From Burkholderia glumae LMG 2196 = ATCC 33617 (GTDB lineage Bacteria > Pseudomonadota > Gammaproteobacteria > Burkholderiales > Burkholderiaceae), in assembly GCF_000960995.1 (NCBI RefSeq), contig NZ_CP009435.1, positions 3,348,001 through 3,412,000 on the forward strand: DNA of 64,000 nt. The letters run 5' to 3'. The notes under the pieces were generated by a model that was given only the letters and a program-made list of their open reading frames with translations, had not been told where the DNA came from and ran no database searches. Shown piece after piece: positions 33,231 through 41,755 of this stretch (its first letter is position 1; each line of letters starts with the position of its first letter). The translations under genes and the position numbers were made by a program.

Positions 33231-35618
33231 CTAGGGCACGAACCGCAGCGTATGCCGCGTCTGGCCGGGCAGGAACGGCTGCGCCTCGCCCTTCACCCAG
33301 GCCTCGTGCCCGGCCAGGAAGAACGCGCTCAGCGGATGCCCGCTCTGCCCGCCCGGCATGTTGAAGATCCCCTGCGACTCGTGCCCCGGCGCCACCACCA
33401 TCCGCTCGGACTGACCGAAGTTCGGACCGGCCACGCGCGGCATGCCGGCGTCGCCGGGCACCTCGTCGGCGGGCGCGCTCAGCCAGCGGCCGAACAGCGG
33501 CACGCTGGCCGCGAACGGATGCGCGATGCGCAGCGTGTTGCGGCGGCCCCAGGTGGCCTGGTCGAGCGGCGTGCCATCGCGCGTGAGTTCGGCGATGGTC
33601 CGGTCGATCGCGCCGAGCTGCAGGTCGCGCCAGCTCGCGGCACCGGCCGGCAGCCAGCCGGTCGGCTGCGCGTCGAGCAGCCGCTCCAGCACCACCGCCC
33701 AGCGCGGATTGGCGAGCGGGTAGGCGGCTTCGGCATCGTCGCGCCCGAGCTGCGCGTTCAGCCCGCCGAACACGTCGTCGGCCAGCGTGTAGAGGAAGCC
33801 GCGCGCGAGCCGGTAGCCGACCGACGCCACGCTGGCCCGCCCGTCCCAGCGCTGCATCAGCAGCCGGCGGAATGCCGCGCGCTGCGGGTGGCCGGCGAGC
33901 GCCGCGTCGTCGAGCACGCCGAGCGCGCGCTCGCGCCACGGCGCGATGAAGCGCGCGCGATCGTCGAGATCGACGCGGTAGGCGGCCCGCTCGTCGGTGC
34001 GGCCGAGCGCGGCGAGGTCGTCGCGCAACTGGGTGGCGCGCGCGCCGTTGTCGGCGCCGCCGTCGCCGATCAGCCGGTACGCCGCGCCGGCCAGCTGGCG
34101 GTTGTTGGCGCTCCAGAGCTGCCCCGCCGCCGGATCGACGACGCGCGGCACGGCCTCGGGCGGCAACACGGCCTGCCATGCGGCGCCGTCAGCGGCAGCG
34201 GCGGCAGCGCGGCGGTCCGGCAACGGCCCGGCGATCGACCAGCCGATATGGCCCGCGCGATCGCCCACCACCACGTTCTCGGCCGGGATGCCGGCTTCGT
34301 TCGCCACGCGCAGCGCATCGCCGAGGTCGCGGGCATCGGCCATGCGCGCGAGTTCGAGGTTCACCGCGCCGGGCACCTGCGCGATCCAGTGAATCGCGTA
34401 CCAGCGCCCGCCGATTTCGCGCAGCGGCCCGAGCGAGGTCTCGGTCACCGGCAGCGTGACGGACGCGGCGCCGTGGACGCGGATCGCCTCGTCGTAGCGC
34501 CGCGCCGTCTCGTGCCGGCCGCCGACGCGAAGCGCGAGCGGATTGCCGCCGTCGTGCTCGACCGGCACCAGATCGAGGCCGTCGATATAGCCGTCGGTGA
34601 AGCCCCAGGCCACCTCGCCGTTGCTGCCGACCACCACCGCAGGCACCCCGGCCAGCGTCACGCCGGTCACGCGCCGCGCCGGCCGCACGCCGTCGTCGGT
34701 CACCAGCGCCGCGCGATACCAGGTGTTCGGCAGCGCGATGCCGAGATGCATGTCGTTGCCGACGATCGCCGCGCCGTTCGCGCTGCGCGCGCCCGCGATC
34801 ACCCAGTTGTTGCTGCCGATCGACGAGCGGATATCGAGCTCGGCAAGCCGCGGTGCCGCGTCGGCATCGGCGGCGACCGGCGCGCGGAAGCCGTCCGGCG
34901 CGCTGGCCGGCAGCGGCGGCGCGGGCAGATCGATGGCCGGGGCATCGAGCGGCGCGTCGTGCGCCGAGGCCACCGGCAGCAGGAACGCCGCCTGCGACGG
35001 GCTGGCGTGCATGGCGAGCCAGTGGCGCGCGATCGCGCGAGGCAGCAGGTTGCCCTGCAGTTCGAAGTACATCGCCCAGATCGCCAGCAGCGAATCCTCG
35101 GGCCGCCAGCGCATCGGCCGCGCGCCGAGCAGCGCGTATTCGAACGGCCGCGCGCCCAGCGCGGCGAGTCCGTCGTTGACGCCCTGCGTGTAGCGATCTA
35201 GCAGCCGCCGCTGGTCGGGCGGCAGCCGCGCGAGCGTGGCCTCGGCGCGTGCGCGCAGCCGGAACAGCCGATGCGCGCGATCGACATCGAGCGCGGGCGG
35301 CCCCACCAGCTCGGCCAGTTCGCCGGCGCCGCTGCGGCGCAGATAGTCCATCTGGAAGAAGCGGTCCTGGGCGTGCAGATAGCCGATGCCGTAGGCCAGA
35401 TCGAAGCGGTCGCGCGCGGTCACGGTCGGCACGCCGAGCGCGTCGCGGGTGGCCGTCACCGGGCCGCCAAGACCCGGCGCGCGGATCTCGCCGTCGAGTT
35501 GCGGCAGGCTCGCGCGCAGGAACAGGAACATGCCGGCAGCCGCCAGCGCGACGGTGAGCACGACGAGGCTCGCCAGCATCTTGAGCCACCACCATGGGCG
35601 GCGAGTTCGGAGAGTCAT
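33231..35618 (-). CDS. Penicillin acylase-family N-terminal-nucleophile hydrolase
   Basis: 795 residues from ATG 35618 (MTLRTRRPWWWLKML). An N-terminal hydrophobic segment (about 15-35) exports it to the periplasm. The alpha-subunit region holds YGIGYLHAQDRFFQMDYLRR. The autoprocessing site precedes the nucleophile Ser of IGSNNWVIAGARSANGAAI at about residue 269. The beta subunit has YIDGLDLVPVEHD, an ending GQSERMVVAPG and NMPGGQSGHPLSAFF. Members cleave amides of penicillins, N-acyl amino acids or N-acyl homoserine lactones. It converges on the mandelate-dehydrogenase-like gene about 100 bp away; a LuxR solo 2 kb upstream makes acyl-homoserine-lactone hydrolysis another possibility. Confidence 0.88.
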   Translation of the reverse strand: MTLRTRRPWWWLKMLASLVVLTVALAAAGMFLFLRASLPQLDGEIRAPGLGGPVTATRDALGVPTVTARDRFDLAYGIGYLHAQDRFFQMDYLRRSGAGELAELVGPPALDVDRAHRLFRLRARAEATLARLPPDQRRLLDRYTQGVNDGLAALGARPFEYALLGARPMRWRPEDSLLAIWAMYFELQGNLLPRAIARHWLAMHASPSQAAFLLPVASAHDAPLDAPAIDLPAPPLPASAPDGFRAPVAADADAAPRLAELDIRSSIGSNNWVIAGARSANGAAIVGNDMHLGIALPNTWYRAALVTDDGVRPARRVTGVTLAGVPAVVVGSNGEVAWGFTDGYIDGLDLVPVEHDGGNPLALRVGGRHETARRYDEAIRVHGAASVTLPVTETSLGPLREIGGRWYAIHWIAQVPGAVNLELARMADARDLGDALRVANEAGIPAENVVVGDRAGHIGWSIAGPLPDRRAAAAAADGAAWQAVLPPEAVPRVVDPAAGQLWSANNRQLAGAAYRLIGDGGADNGARATQLRDDLAALGRTDERAAYRVDLDDRARFIAPWRERALGVLDDAALAGHPQRAAFRRLLMQRWDGRASVASVGYRLARGFLYTLADDVFGGLNAQLGRDDAEAAYPLANPRWAVVLERLLDAQPTGWLPAGAASWRDLQLGAIDRTIAELTRDGTPLDQATWGRRNTLRIAHPFAASVPLFGRWLSAPADEVPGDAGMPRVAGPNFGQSERMVVAPGHESQGIFNMPGGQSGHPLSAFFLAGHEAWVKGEAQPFLPGQTRHTLRFVP

Positions 35619-36204
35619 GGGAATGATGAATGAATGACACGGCAACGCGGGGCGCACCGGCATCGCGAACGCTCCCGGTCACGCGCGGCGGCGCGCGCTC
35701 CGGTGGTCCGCGCCGATCACCCCGTTCGACGCGCGGCCGGGCGGCGCCCGGACCCGGTATGCGCCGGATCATAGCGCGAGCGCCGCGCCAGCCGCCAGCC
35801 GCCAGCCGGCTCGCGTCGATCACAGACGCGCTGGCGCAAACCGAGGCGAGTACGGCGCCGGCTGCCCGCCAGGAGAAGTGCCGGGGCGTCGCGCTGGCAG
35901 GCCGGCGATCGCGCGGCAGGTCCCGGCACGATCCGCCACGGTGGCTCGACGACGGGCGAGCCGGCGGATTTTTGCGAAGTCGACATGGAAAACGACACGG
36001 GCCTGGGCGCCCCGCCGCCTCGCCGCTCACGGTGAGGCACGCTCGAGAGGCGCGCGCCGGCGGGCACGGCAACTGCTCAGGTTTTCGCGGTACGGCGCCG
36101 CCCGGCCGCTCGTTGGGGCATCGGCCAGGCGCTGCCGCTGGTGCCGACGGCCAGGAGCGGCAGGCGCTCGCGCCGCGCCTTCGCCGCTGGCGAGGCGGTG
36201 CCGC
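35619..36204. other. GC-rich intergenic region
   Basis: 586 bp with open frames on several strands but none with recognisable domains or a good ribosome site. It probably includes the acylase promoter. No repeat or terminator seen. Confidence 0.4.
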
Positions 36205-36531
36205 TCAGCTGCCGCGCAGGCACTCCCCCACCACCGGCGCGGCAACGTAGTCGCGCAGCGCCGCGGTATGCTCGATGAAGGCCGCATACATCAGCAAGGA
36301 ACAGTCGCTCTCGCGCAGCGACATGCTCATGTTCGCGGTTTCGGCATCAAGGCGGCGCAGCAGCAGGTCCTTGTCCACGCAAACGTCCATCAGCGCCTTG
36401 AGCAGCGCCTCCTGGGCATGAATCCGGCCGGACAGCACGTCGATGCGCATCTCGTCCTTCGTCATCCTGCCCGCCGGCATGCCGGGTACCTCGCCCACGT
36501 AGGCCGTCCGCATCTCCTGCCGCACGCTCAT
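36205..36531 (-). CDS. Hypothetical protein
   Basis: 108 residues from ATG 36531, preceded by AAGGAG nine bases upstream, which supports translation. The protein is soluble and helical (MRIDVLSGRIHAQEALLKALMD, then CVDKDLLLRRLDAE), with three Cys and no signal peptide. I do not recognise the family. The helical heptad-like middle could be a dimerisation segment. Upstream on the same strand is a small lipoprotein-like frame. Confidence 0.6.
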   Translation of the reverse strand: MSVRQEMRTAYVGEVPGMPAGRMTKDEMRIDVLSGRIHAQEALLKALMDVCVDKDLLLRRLDAETANMSMSLRESDCSLLMYAAFIEHTAALRDYVAAPVVGECLRGS

Positions 36532-36666
36532 CTGGTCTCGCTCCTTGGTTCCAATCGTGGGCGCGGCATCGCTGCCAGGCGCCGCCCAAGCCGCCCTGCC
36601 CGATCCGTCGGCGCCGCGCCCCGCCGCCTCGCTCCCGCCCTCCCCGTCACGCCGCCGTCATCGGGC

Positions 36667-36894
36667 TCAGCCATGCCGCCAGGGCCTGACCGCCGCGGCC
36701 GTCGGCAGTCGCGCGCCGGCCAGCGCGTCACCGCGCGCGACGGAGCCCTGGTGCATGCCGGCGTCCTCCGCCGTGCAGCCGCCGAGGATCGCCAGCGCGA
36801 CGGCACAGGCGGCCAGCAGCCCGCTCGCGGCCAGACAGCATTTCTCGACCGTCACGGCGAAGTTTCGACGCTCCTGACTGAGTGGACGTTCCAT
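36667..36894 (-). CDS. Small putative lipoprotein or membrane protein
   Basis: 75 residues from ATG 36894 (GAGAG upstream). A hydrophobic segment (about 20-38, CLAASGLLAACAVALAILGG) ends in a lipobox-like LGGC at residue 40, followed by a short Ala/Arg-rich tail. A 20-bp perfect inverted repeat lies 12 bp before the start codon, in the transcript leader. It may be a real small lipoprotein or just an open frame. No family recognised. Confidence 0.4.
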   Translation of the reverse strand: MERPLSQERRNFAVTVEKCCLAASGLLAACAVALAILGGCTAEDAGMHQGSVARGDALAGARLPTAAAVRPWRHG

Positions 36895-36906
36895 GGCTCT
36901 CTCGAT

Positions 36907-36959
36907 GGTGGTCCGCCGGTATCACGCCGCGCCCGCCGCCGTGATACCGGCGGACCACC
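36907..36959. repeat. 20-bp perfect inverted repeat (hairpin)
   Basis: Arm 1 (36907-36926) begins GGTGGTCCGCCGGTATC; arm 2 (36940-36959) is its exact reverse complement, with a 13-nt GC-rich spacer. No T-run follows on either strand, so it is not a standard terminator. It sits in the leader of the small lipoprotein-like gene and downstream of the luxR gene. Confidence 0.75.
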
Positions 36960-37355
36960 GCGCGCCGCGCTGCGGCAATAAATCGATTTCGTCAATTATC
37001 TGCGGCTTCGCCTGCCATTCATTCCGGCATTTACGCCGAATGAAAAAACCACCGTCTTCCGTGATTGACCGCGATTTGACCGGCCGCGTCCGGCCCGCCG
37101 CCCGCGCCGCGATGCCCGGCGTCCGGTTATCGAAAAAAGGAATAACGGATTATTTCCCGAGGCCGCGGCCGCCCCCCTCTGGACGGACGCCTCGCCGGGG
37201 CCCTCGCCCCGGTTGCAGGTGGGTGTAGCGCTACGAATTCGCCCGTATCGTAACACCCGAATTTTCCAGCCACTATATTAAATATCCGTGCCGCCTGATA
37301 GCCCCTTATCGATGAAAAACGATTCCATACCACACATTTTTTTTAAGCGAATCAT
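36960..37355. other. Intergenic region downstream of luxR
   Basis: 396 bp with low-GC patches (about 36985-37065 and 37240-37355) and a short CCGGGGC/GCCCCGG hairpin at 37195-37212. No gene recognised. The run of T near 37338 could end transcription from the right. Confidence 0.4.
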
Positions 37356-38099
37356 TTATTGATCCAGCAAACCCAGGGTAGCGGCTCTCTTTACCGTTAG
37401 CGAAATGTGATTTACGGAAAATTTTTCATTCAGCCGCTTGTAATATCCGTACACGGTCGGCACCGCCACGCTCAATTCCTTGGCGATGTTGTGGGCGGTA
37501 TAGCCGCTGCGCAGCAGCCGCAGGATGCCCGTCTCGCGTTCGGTCAGCGCCAGCGAGCGCGCCGCGTCGCGGCGGATCTGCCGCGCGTGCCAGTCCAGCA
37601 GCTCATTCGCGATCAGCCGGAACAACATCCGTTTGGCGTGCAGCGCCGGCTCGGCCTCGCGTGCGGGCGCGCCGCTGCCCACATAGAGCACGCCGCCCAG
37701 GTTCAGCGTCGGCAAATGGGCCGGCACGATCAGCTTCGCGCCGAAGCCGTGCGCGGCATCGTGGGTGCGCAGCGCGAGCTGGCCATCGGTCTGCGGCGCG
37801 ATCGAGCCGGCCGTGGTGGGCGTGGAGGCACGGCGCGCGTAGGCGATGCCGGGGTCCGCGTCGAACCCGCGCCGCTCGCGATAGCCCGCCAGCCAGCCCG
37901 GCGCCGCGTCGGTCAGCACCGCGTCGTCGTCGAGCCGCTGATGCGCGGCGCCGTCGGCCGGCATCAGCAGGAACGCGAAACGCTCGCCGCCCAGCGGCCG
38001 GATCAGCCGCGTGACGATCGTGCGCAGCGCGGCGCGGTCCGGCGCGTGCTCGAGTTCATCGAACACGGCGAAATAATCAGGCTGGCCGATCTCACGCAT
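37356..38099 (-). CDS. LuxR-family quorum-sensing-type regulator (solo)
   Basis: 247 residues from ATG 38099 (GAGG eight bases upstream). The N-terminal autoinducer-binding domain keeps W-x3-Y and D-P in the TraR spacing (GWLAGYRERRGFDADPG), but the residue at the position of TraR Trp85 is Ala (STPTTAGS). The C-terminal GerE HTH is standard (LTERETGILRLLRSGYTAHNIAKELSVAVPTVYGYYKRL), with the invariant Glu, Leu and Gly. No luxI synthase is in the window, so it is a solo, sensing a signal from elsewhere or from another organism. The lost Trp suggests changed ligand specificity. Confidence 0.88.
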   Translation of the reverse strand: MREIGQPDYFAVFDELEHAPDRAALRTIVTRLIRPLGGERFAFLLMPADGAAHQRLDDDAVLTDAAPGWLAGYRERRGFDADPGIAYARRASTPTTAGSIAPQTDGQLALRTHDAAHGFGAKLIVPAHLPTLNLGGVLYVGSGAPAREAEPALHAKRMLFRLIANELLDWHARQIRRDAARSLALTERETGILRLLRSGYTAHNIAKELSVAVPTVYGYYKRLNEKFSVNHISLTVKRAATLGLLDQ

Positions 38100-38557
38100 G
38101 GCGCCCACCTCGCGCCTCGCGCCGCGGCGCGGGCCGCGTCGATGCCGGCCGGGCTGGTCGGGCCGGGGCCGGGTGCTGCATCCGGGTTTCCGTCAGGACA
38201 GTCATGCGAACGCTCTCTCTCGGTAAGCAGCGACGTCCGGAGCGGCTGGGCCGCCCGCGAACACGTCGCGACGTCATGGACACGTCTTCACTTCGCCTGT
38301 TGCATGCCGGCGATCGCGCGAATCTGCGATCGCAGTTTGCTTGATACTTGTCATCGATTCACGGCCGCCCGCCCCGCCGGGGGCAAGCCTGCCCCGGCCG
38401 CCGGTGTGCGGCCGGTGTGCGGCCACGGCCGCGCGCTTCGTCGTCGAATGCCGCTATGCGGGGCGAAGCCGTGCCGCCTTCATCAGGCCGGCGCGCGGCG
38501 TGCCTCGCGTCACGGCGCCGGACGCCCGCGCAGGCGGGCCCGCCCGGCGCGGGTCGA
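38100..38557. other. Intergenic region between luxR and the symporter gene
   Basis: 458 bp. It holds two GCGATCGC octamers 16 bp apart (38310-38317 and 38326-38333) and a short tandem duplication of GGTGTGCGGCC near 38402-38425. The luxR promoter must be here. No gene recognised. Confidence 0.4.
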
Positions 38558-39805
38558 TCAGGTCCGGTACGAAGCGGCGCCGTCGACGCCCTCGGCCGCC
38601 GTGATCCGTTCGTCGCTCGACAGGCGCAGCGACACCGTCATCGCCACCGTGCTCGCGTAGACGTTCATGGCCGTGCGGCCCATGTCGAAGAACGCGTCCA
38701 CGCCGAGGATCAGCAGCACCGCCTCGGCGGGCAGCCCCACCGCGGCCAGCACGATGGTGATCGCGACGATCGCGCCCGACGGCACGTTCGCGGCGCCGTC
38801 GATGGTGAGGATCGTCAGCGCGAGAATCGTCAGCGCCAGCGGCCAGCTCCAGACCACGTGATAGGCGTCGGCCAGATAGCCGACCGCGAGCGCGGTATAG
38901 AGCACCGCGCCGTCGCGGTTGAAGATGTAGGACAGCGGCAGGATGGTGGAGGCGATCGAGGACGGCACGCCCATCTCCGTCAGCTTCTTCAGATGCACCG
39001 GATAGGTGATTTCCGACGAGCGCGTGGTGAAGGCGAGAATCAGCGGCTCGCTGACCTTGCGGATCACGGCGAGCGGCCGGTTGCCGGTGGCCACGATGAT
39101 CAGGGTCAGCAGCACGGCCAGGATCGCCATGCCCAGATAGGCGATGCCGAGCAGCTTGACGAGCGGCATCAGGCCGGCCACGCCGCGGCTGCTCATCAGC
39201 CCGGCCACCGCCGCGAAGATCGCCAGCGGCGAGAGCGCGACGATCCACTCGACCATCTTGAACAGGCCGGCCAGCAGCGAGGCGAACAGGTTGATCGCGG
39301 GGCGCCCCGCTTCGCCGGTGGCGCCGAGCGCGGTGCCGAGCATCACGCCGAACACCAGCACCGGAATCGCGTTGCCCGACGAGAGCGCGGCCACCAGGTT
39401 CTGCGGCACCATGTCGGTGATGAACTTGATCCAGTCGATGCTGGTGGCGAGATGGTCGGGCAGCGCGCCCGAGCCCGTCATCGAGGCGCCGAGGCCCGGA
39501 CGGAACAGCCAGTAGAGACCGAGCCCGAGCGCGCTCGACACGACCGTCATGACGATGAAGAACAGGATCGCGATCACGGCCGTGCGCCCGAGGTGGCGGC
39601 GCTGCTCGACGGCGCGATAGCTGCCCACCACCACCGACAGCAGGATCAGCGGCATCACCACCATCTTGATGGCGTGGCCGAACAGCGTCGAGAGGAAGCC
39701 GACGTCGGCCGAGAAACGCGGGGCGTACACGCCGGTGAACGCGCCGAGAATCAGCGCGACGATCATGATCAGTGGCAGCGAGGTCCTGCTATTCTTTTGA
39801 TTCAT
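38558..39805 (-). CDS. Dicarboxylate/amino acid:cation symporter (DAACS family)
   Basis: 415 residues with the GltP/DctA fold: helices from LPLIMIVALILGAFTGVY onward, GHAIKMVVMPLILLSVVVG, the Ser-rich hairpin LAFTTRSSEITYPVHLKKL, and the DGAANV and NRDGA motifs that bind sodium and substrate carboxylates. It would import a C4-dicarboxylate or acidic amino acid with Na+ or H+. The start is ATG 39805, overlapping the end of the GntR gene by 17 bp, so the two are one operon and the regulator probably senses the imported substrate. The first sodium-site region matches the family throughout. Confidence 0.9.
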   Translation of the reverse strand: MNQKNSRTSLPLIMIVALILGAFTGVYAPRFSADVGFLSTLFGHAIKMVVMPLILLSVVVGSYRAVEQRRHLGRTAVIAILFFIVMTVVSSALGLGLYWLFRPGLGASMTGSGALPDHLATSIDWIKFITDMVPQNLVAALSSGNAIPVLVFGVMLGTALGATGEAGRPAINLFASLLAGLFKMVEWIVALSPLAIFAAVAGLMSSRGVAGLMPLVKLLGIAYLGMAILAVLLTLIIVATGNRPLAVIRKVSEPLILAFTTRSSEITYPVHLKKLTEMGVPSSIASTILPLSYIFNRDGAVLYTALAVGYLADAYHVVWSWPLALTILALTILTIDGAANVPSGAIVAITIVLAAVGLPAEAVLLILGVDAFFDMGRTAMNVYASTVAMTVSLRLSSDERITAAEGVDGAASYRT

Positions 39806-40451
39806 TTCTGGCCCGGATTAATTTGATTCTTGCAGGGGTGCCATCCACGATGTGATTCCACATGTGACCGCGGGCTTCCTCGGGTTGCCCGTCGCGGATC
39901 GCGGAATAAATCGCCAGATGTTCCATGGTGCCGCGCCGGACCGTCTCGATGTCCTGCCGCGGCAATTCATTCAATGCAAGCGTCTGTGCTCTCAGTAATT
40001 TATAAAAATTATGCAGCCGCTCGTTTCTCGCGGCCAAAAACATTTCCTGATGAAAAACCCAGCCGATGCGCTGCTCGGCCATGATGTCGGTCTCGCCGCT
40101 CTCGATCAGCCGCTCCATGCGCTCCACCGAGGCCGCCATTGCGGGCGTCGGCCCGCGGCACGCCGCGAGATAGGCCGCCGTGCTCTCCAGCGCGAGCCGG
40201 ACCTCGAAGATCTGCTGGAGATCGTCGCGCGTCGGATCGTTGACGTAGGTGCCGCGCTTGTCGAACACGGTGACGAGATTCTCGGCGGCCAGCCGCTGCA
40301 GCGCGCTGCGCACCGGCATCTGCCCGATTCCGAGTTTGCTTGCCAACCCGCGATGTGAGATTTTCTGGCCTGGCTCCAGGCGTCCGTCGAGAATTCGTGT
40401 TCGAATTTCGTCATACGCGTGGTCGGCGTCTGAATTTGTTTTTTCTTCCAT
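39789..40451 (-). CDS. GntR-family (FCD) transcriptional regulator
   Basis: 220 residues from ATG 40451. The winged HTH (YDEIRTRILDGRLEPGQKISHRGLASKLGIGQMPVRSALQRL) is followed by an FCD effector domain with FEVRLALESTAAYLA and HQEMFLAARNERLHNFY, in which Asp/His residues bind metal and a carboxylate ligand. GTG 40484 is a possible longer start. It overlaps the symporter gene by 17 bp. The likely role is substrate-responsive control of that transporter. A GNAT gene diverges upstream. Confidence 0.88.
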   Translation of the reverse strand: MEEKTNSDADHAYDEIRTRILDGRLEPGQKISHRGLASKLGIGQMPVRSALQRLAAENLVTVFDKRGTYVNDPTRDDLQQIFEVRLALESTAAYLAACRGPTPAMAASVERMERLIESGETDIMAEQRIGWVFHQEMFLAARNERLHNFYKLLRAQTLALNELPRQDIETVRRGTMEHLAIYSAIRDGQPEEARGHMWNHIVDGTPARIKLIRARNESKE

Positions 40452-40591
40452 TCTGTGATCGCAGTATTGTCTTTTGCTAAACACGCAATCGGCCCGCGCA
40501 CGAGGATACCCTTACCGCCTGCGCCGAGCAACCGTCAGATGTGACGGGCAACACCGAATTCAAAGTCTGCACTCTATCGCCCAGATTCTCG

Positions 40592-41050
40592 ATGATTAAT
40601 CACGCTTCGCTGTTTGAAATTGTTATGGCCGGCGCCGACGAGGTTTATCCGCTGCGCGCCCGGTTGCTGCTCGACGGCGATGAGATCGCCTCGCGCCTGA
40701 CCGGCGATCTGGAAGCGGACACGCTGCATCTCGGCATCCGGCGCGACGGGCGGCTGGTGGGGGTGGCCTCGGTATGCCGCGAGGATCACCCCGGGTTCGC
40801 GCAGGCCGGCGGCTGGCGCCTGCGCGGCATGGCGATCGACGAGCCGCTGCGCGGGCTCGGTTTCGGACGGGTGCTGGTACGGCTCTGCGCGAACCATGCG
40901 CGCGAGCACGGCGGCGCCACGCTCTGGTGCACCGGTCGCGAAACCGCGGCCGGATTCTACGCGCGGCTCGGCTTCGCGCGCGATCCCGAACCGCTGACGC
41001 TGGCCTCGAAGCCCGACGTGCAGTTCTACCGGATGTGGATGGCGCTCTGA
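40592..41050 (+). CDS. GNAT-family N-acetyltransferase
   Basis: 152 residues from ATG 40592 (MINHASLFEIVMAGADEVYPL). The GNAT core is HLGIRRDGRLVGVASVCRED, WRLRGMAIDEPLRGLGFGRVLVRLCANHARE (the RGxGxG-like acetyl-CoA loop is RGLGFG) and ETAAGFYARLGFARDPEP. The substrate is unknown. It diverges from the GntR gene, and a broken GntR-type gene fragment lies directly downstream. ATG 40592 is chosen because the upstream in-frame codons lack family features; the ribosome site is weak. Confidence 0.83.
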   Translation: MINHASLFEIVMAGADEVYPLRARLLLDGDEIASRLTGDLEADTLHLGIRRDGRLVGVASVCREDHPGFAQAGGWRLRGMAIDEPLRGLGFGRVLVRLCANHAREHGGATLWCTGRETAAGFYARLGFARDPEPLTLASKPDVQFYRMWMAL

Positions 41051-41148
41051 TTCGCGCGCCGGCGCCGCGCGGCTGCGGGCCCGAAGCGCGAGGGCGGCTG
41101 CCGCCCGTGCGGCGACCGCAGGCGGGATAAAACGGCCGTGGGCCTGAA

Positions 41149-41370
41149 CGCGGCCTGGGGCAGAGCGGCCATCTGGACCGGCTGCGCAGCCTGCACGTGC
41201 CGCTGCCCGGCAAGACCGGGCGCGTGCTCGAACAGCACGAGGCGATCGTCGCGGCGATCGCCGCCCGCGATGCGGCCGGCGCGCAGCGGGCGCTGCGCGC
41301 GCATCTGTCGGGCACGCTTTCGCAGGTCGACGACATCTGCGCGCGCTATGCGGCGTTCCTGAAATACTGA
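41149..41370 (+). pseudogene. GntR/FCD regulator C-terminal fragment
   Basis: In one frame ending at TGA 41368-41370 the sequence reads GHLDRLRSLHVPLPGKTGRV, then EQHEAIVAAIAARDAAGAQR and a LRAHLSGTLSQVDDI tail. This is the last third of an FCD-type GntR regulator. No HTH domain or start precedes it, since the GNAT gene ends 100 bp upstream. It is a remnant of a second regulator, not derived from the intact 39789-40451 gene as far as can be seen. Confidence 0.6.
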
Positions 41371-41755
41371 GGATCGGCGCCGCGGCGCGGCGCGCGGCTG
41401 CCACCCACGCCACCGCCCGCCGCCCGGCCCGACCGCCCGCCGGGCGTCACGCGCGCCCGGTGGCCCGGCAGGAGCGGCCGAGCGCGAGCCCGGTGCCGCT
41501 GCGGACCGGCGCCGCGCGCCGGCCGCCGCGCCGATATCGATTGCTTTTGCACATCGGGGGTCCTATCCTCCTAACTCGAAAAAACTGACGAACGCCGTGC
41601 CGCGCGCGCCCCGCTCCACCGCACGACGGCAGCGGCGGACGTCGCGCGGCGGCGGCAGGATGCGCCGGACCGGCGGCGGCAGCTCGCGCGCCGGGCTGCG
41701 CGGCCTGCGCGAAGCCACGGACCAGGCACGCTCGCCGATCATTTACGGAGCATTC
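41371..41755. promoter_or_regulatory. Upstream region of the stressosome operon
   Basis: 385 bp. The 41535-41600 part is the least GC-rich and probably holds the operon promoter. Plus-strand codons from 41597 to 41755 are open, but the stretch is Arg-rich and not part of the RsbR family. No gene or terminator recognised. Confidence 0.4.

Noticed and set aside
35630..36204. Open frames between the acylase and the hypothetical gene
   Set aside because: Mostly Arg/Ala/Pro-rich on both strands, without ribosome sites or domains.
37195..37212. Short GC hairpin downstream of luxR as terminator
   Set aside because: Seven-base arms and no T-run; noted only within the intergenic entry.
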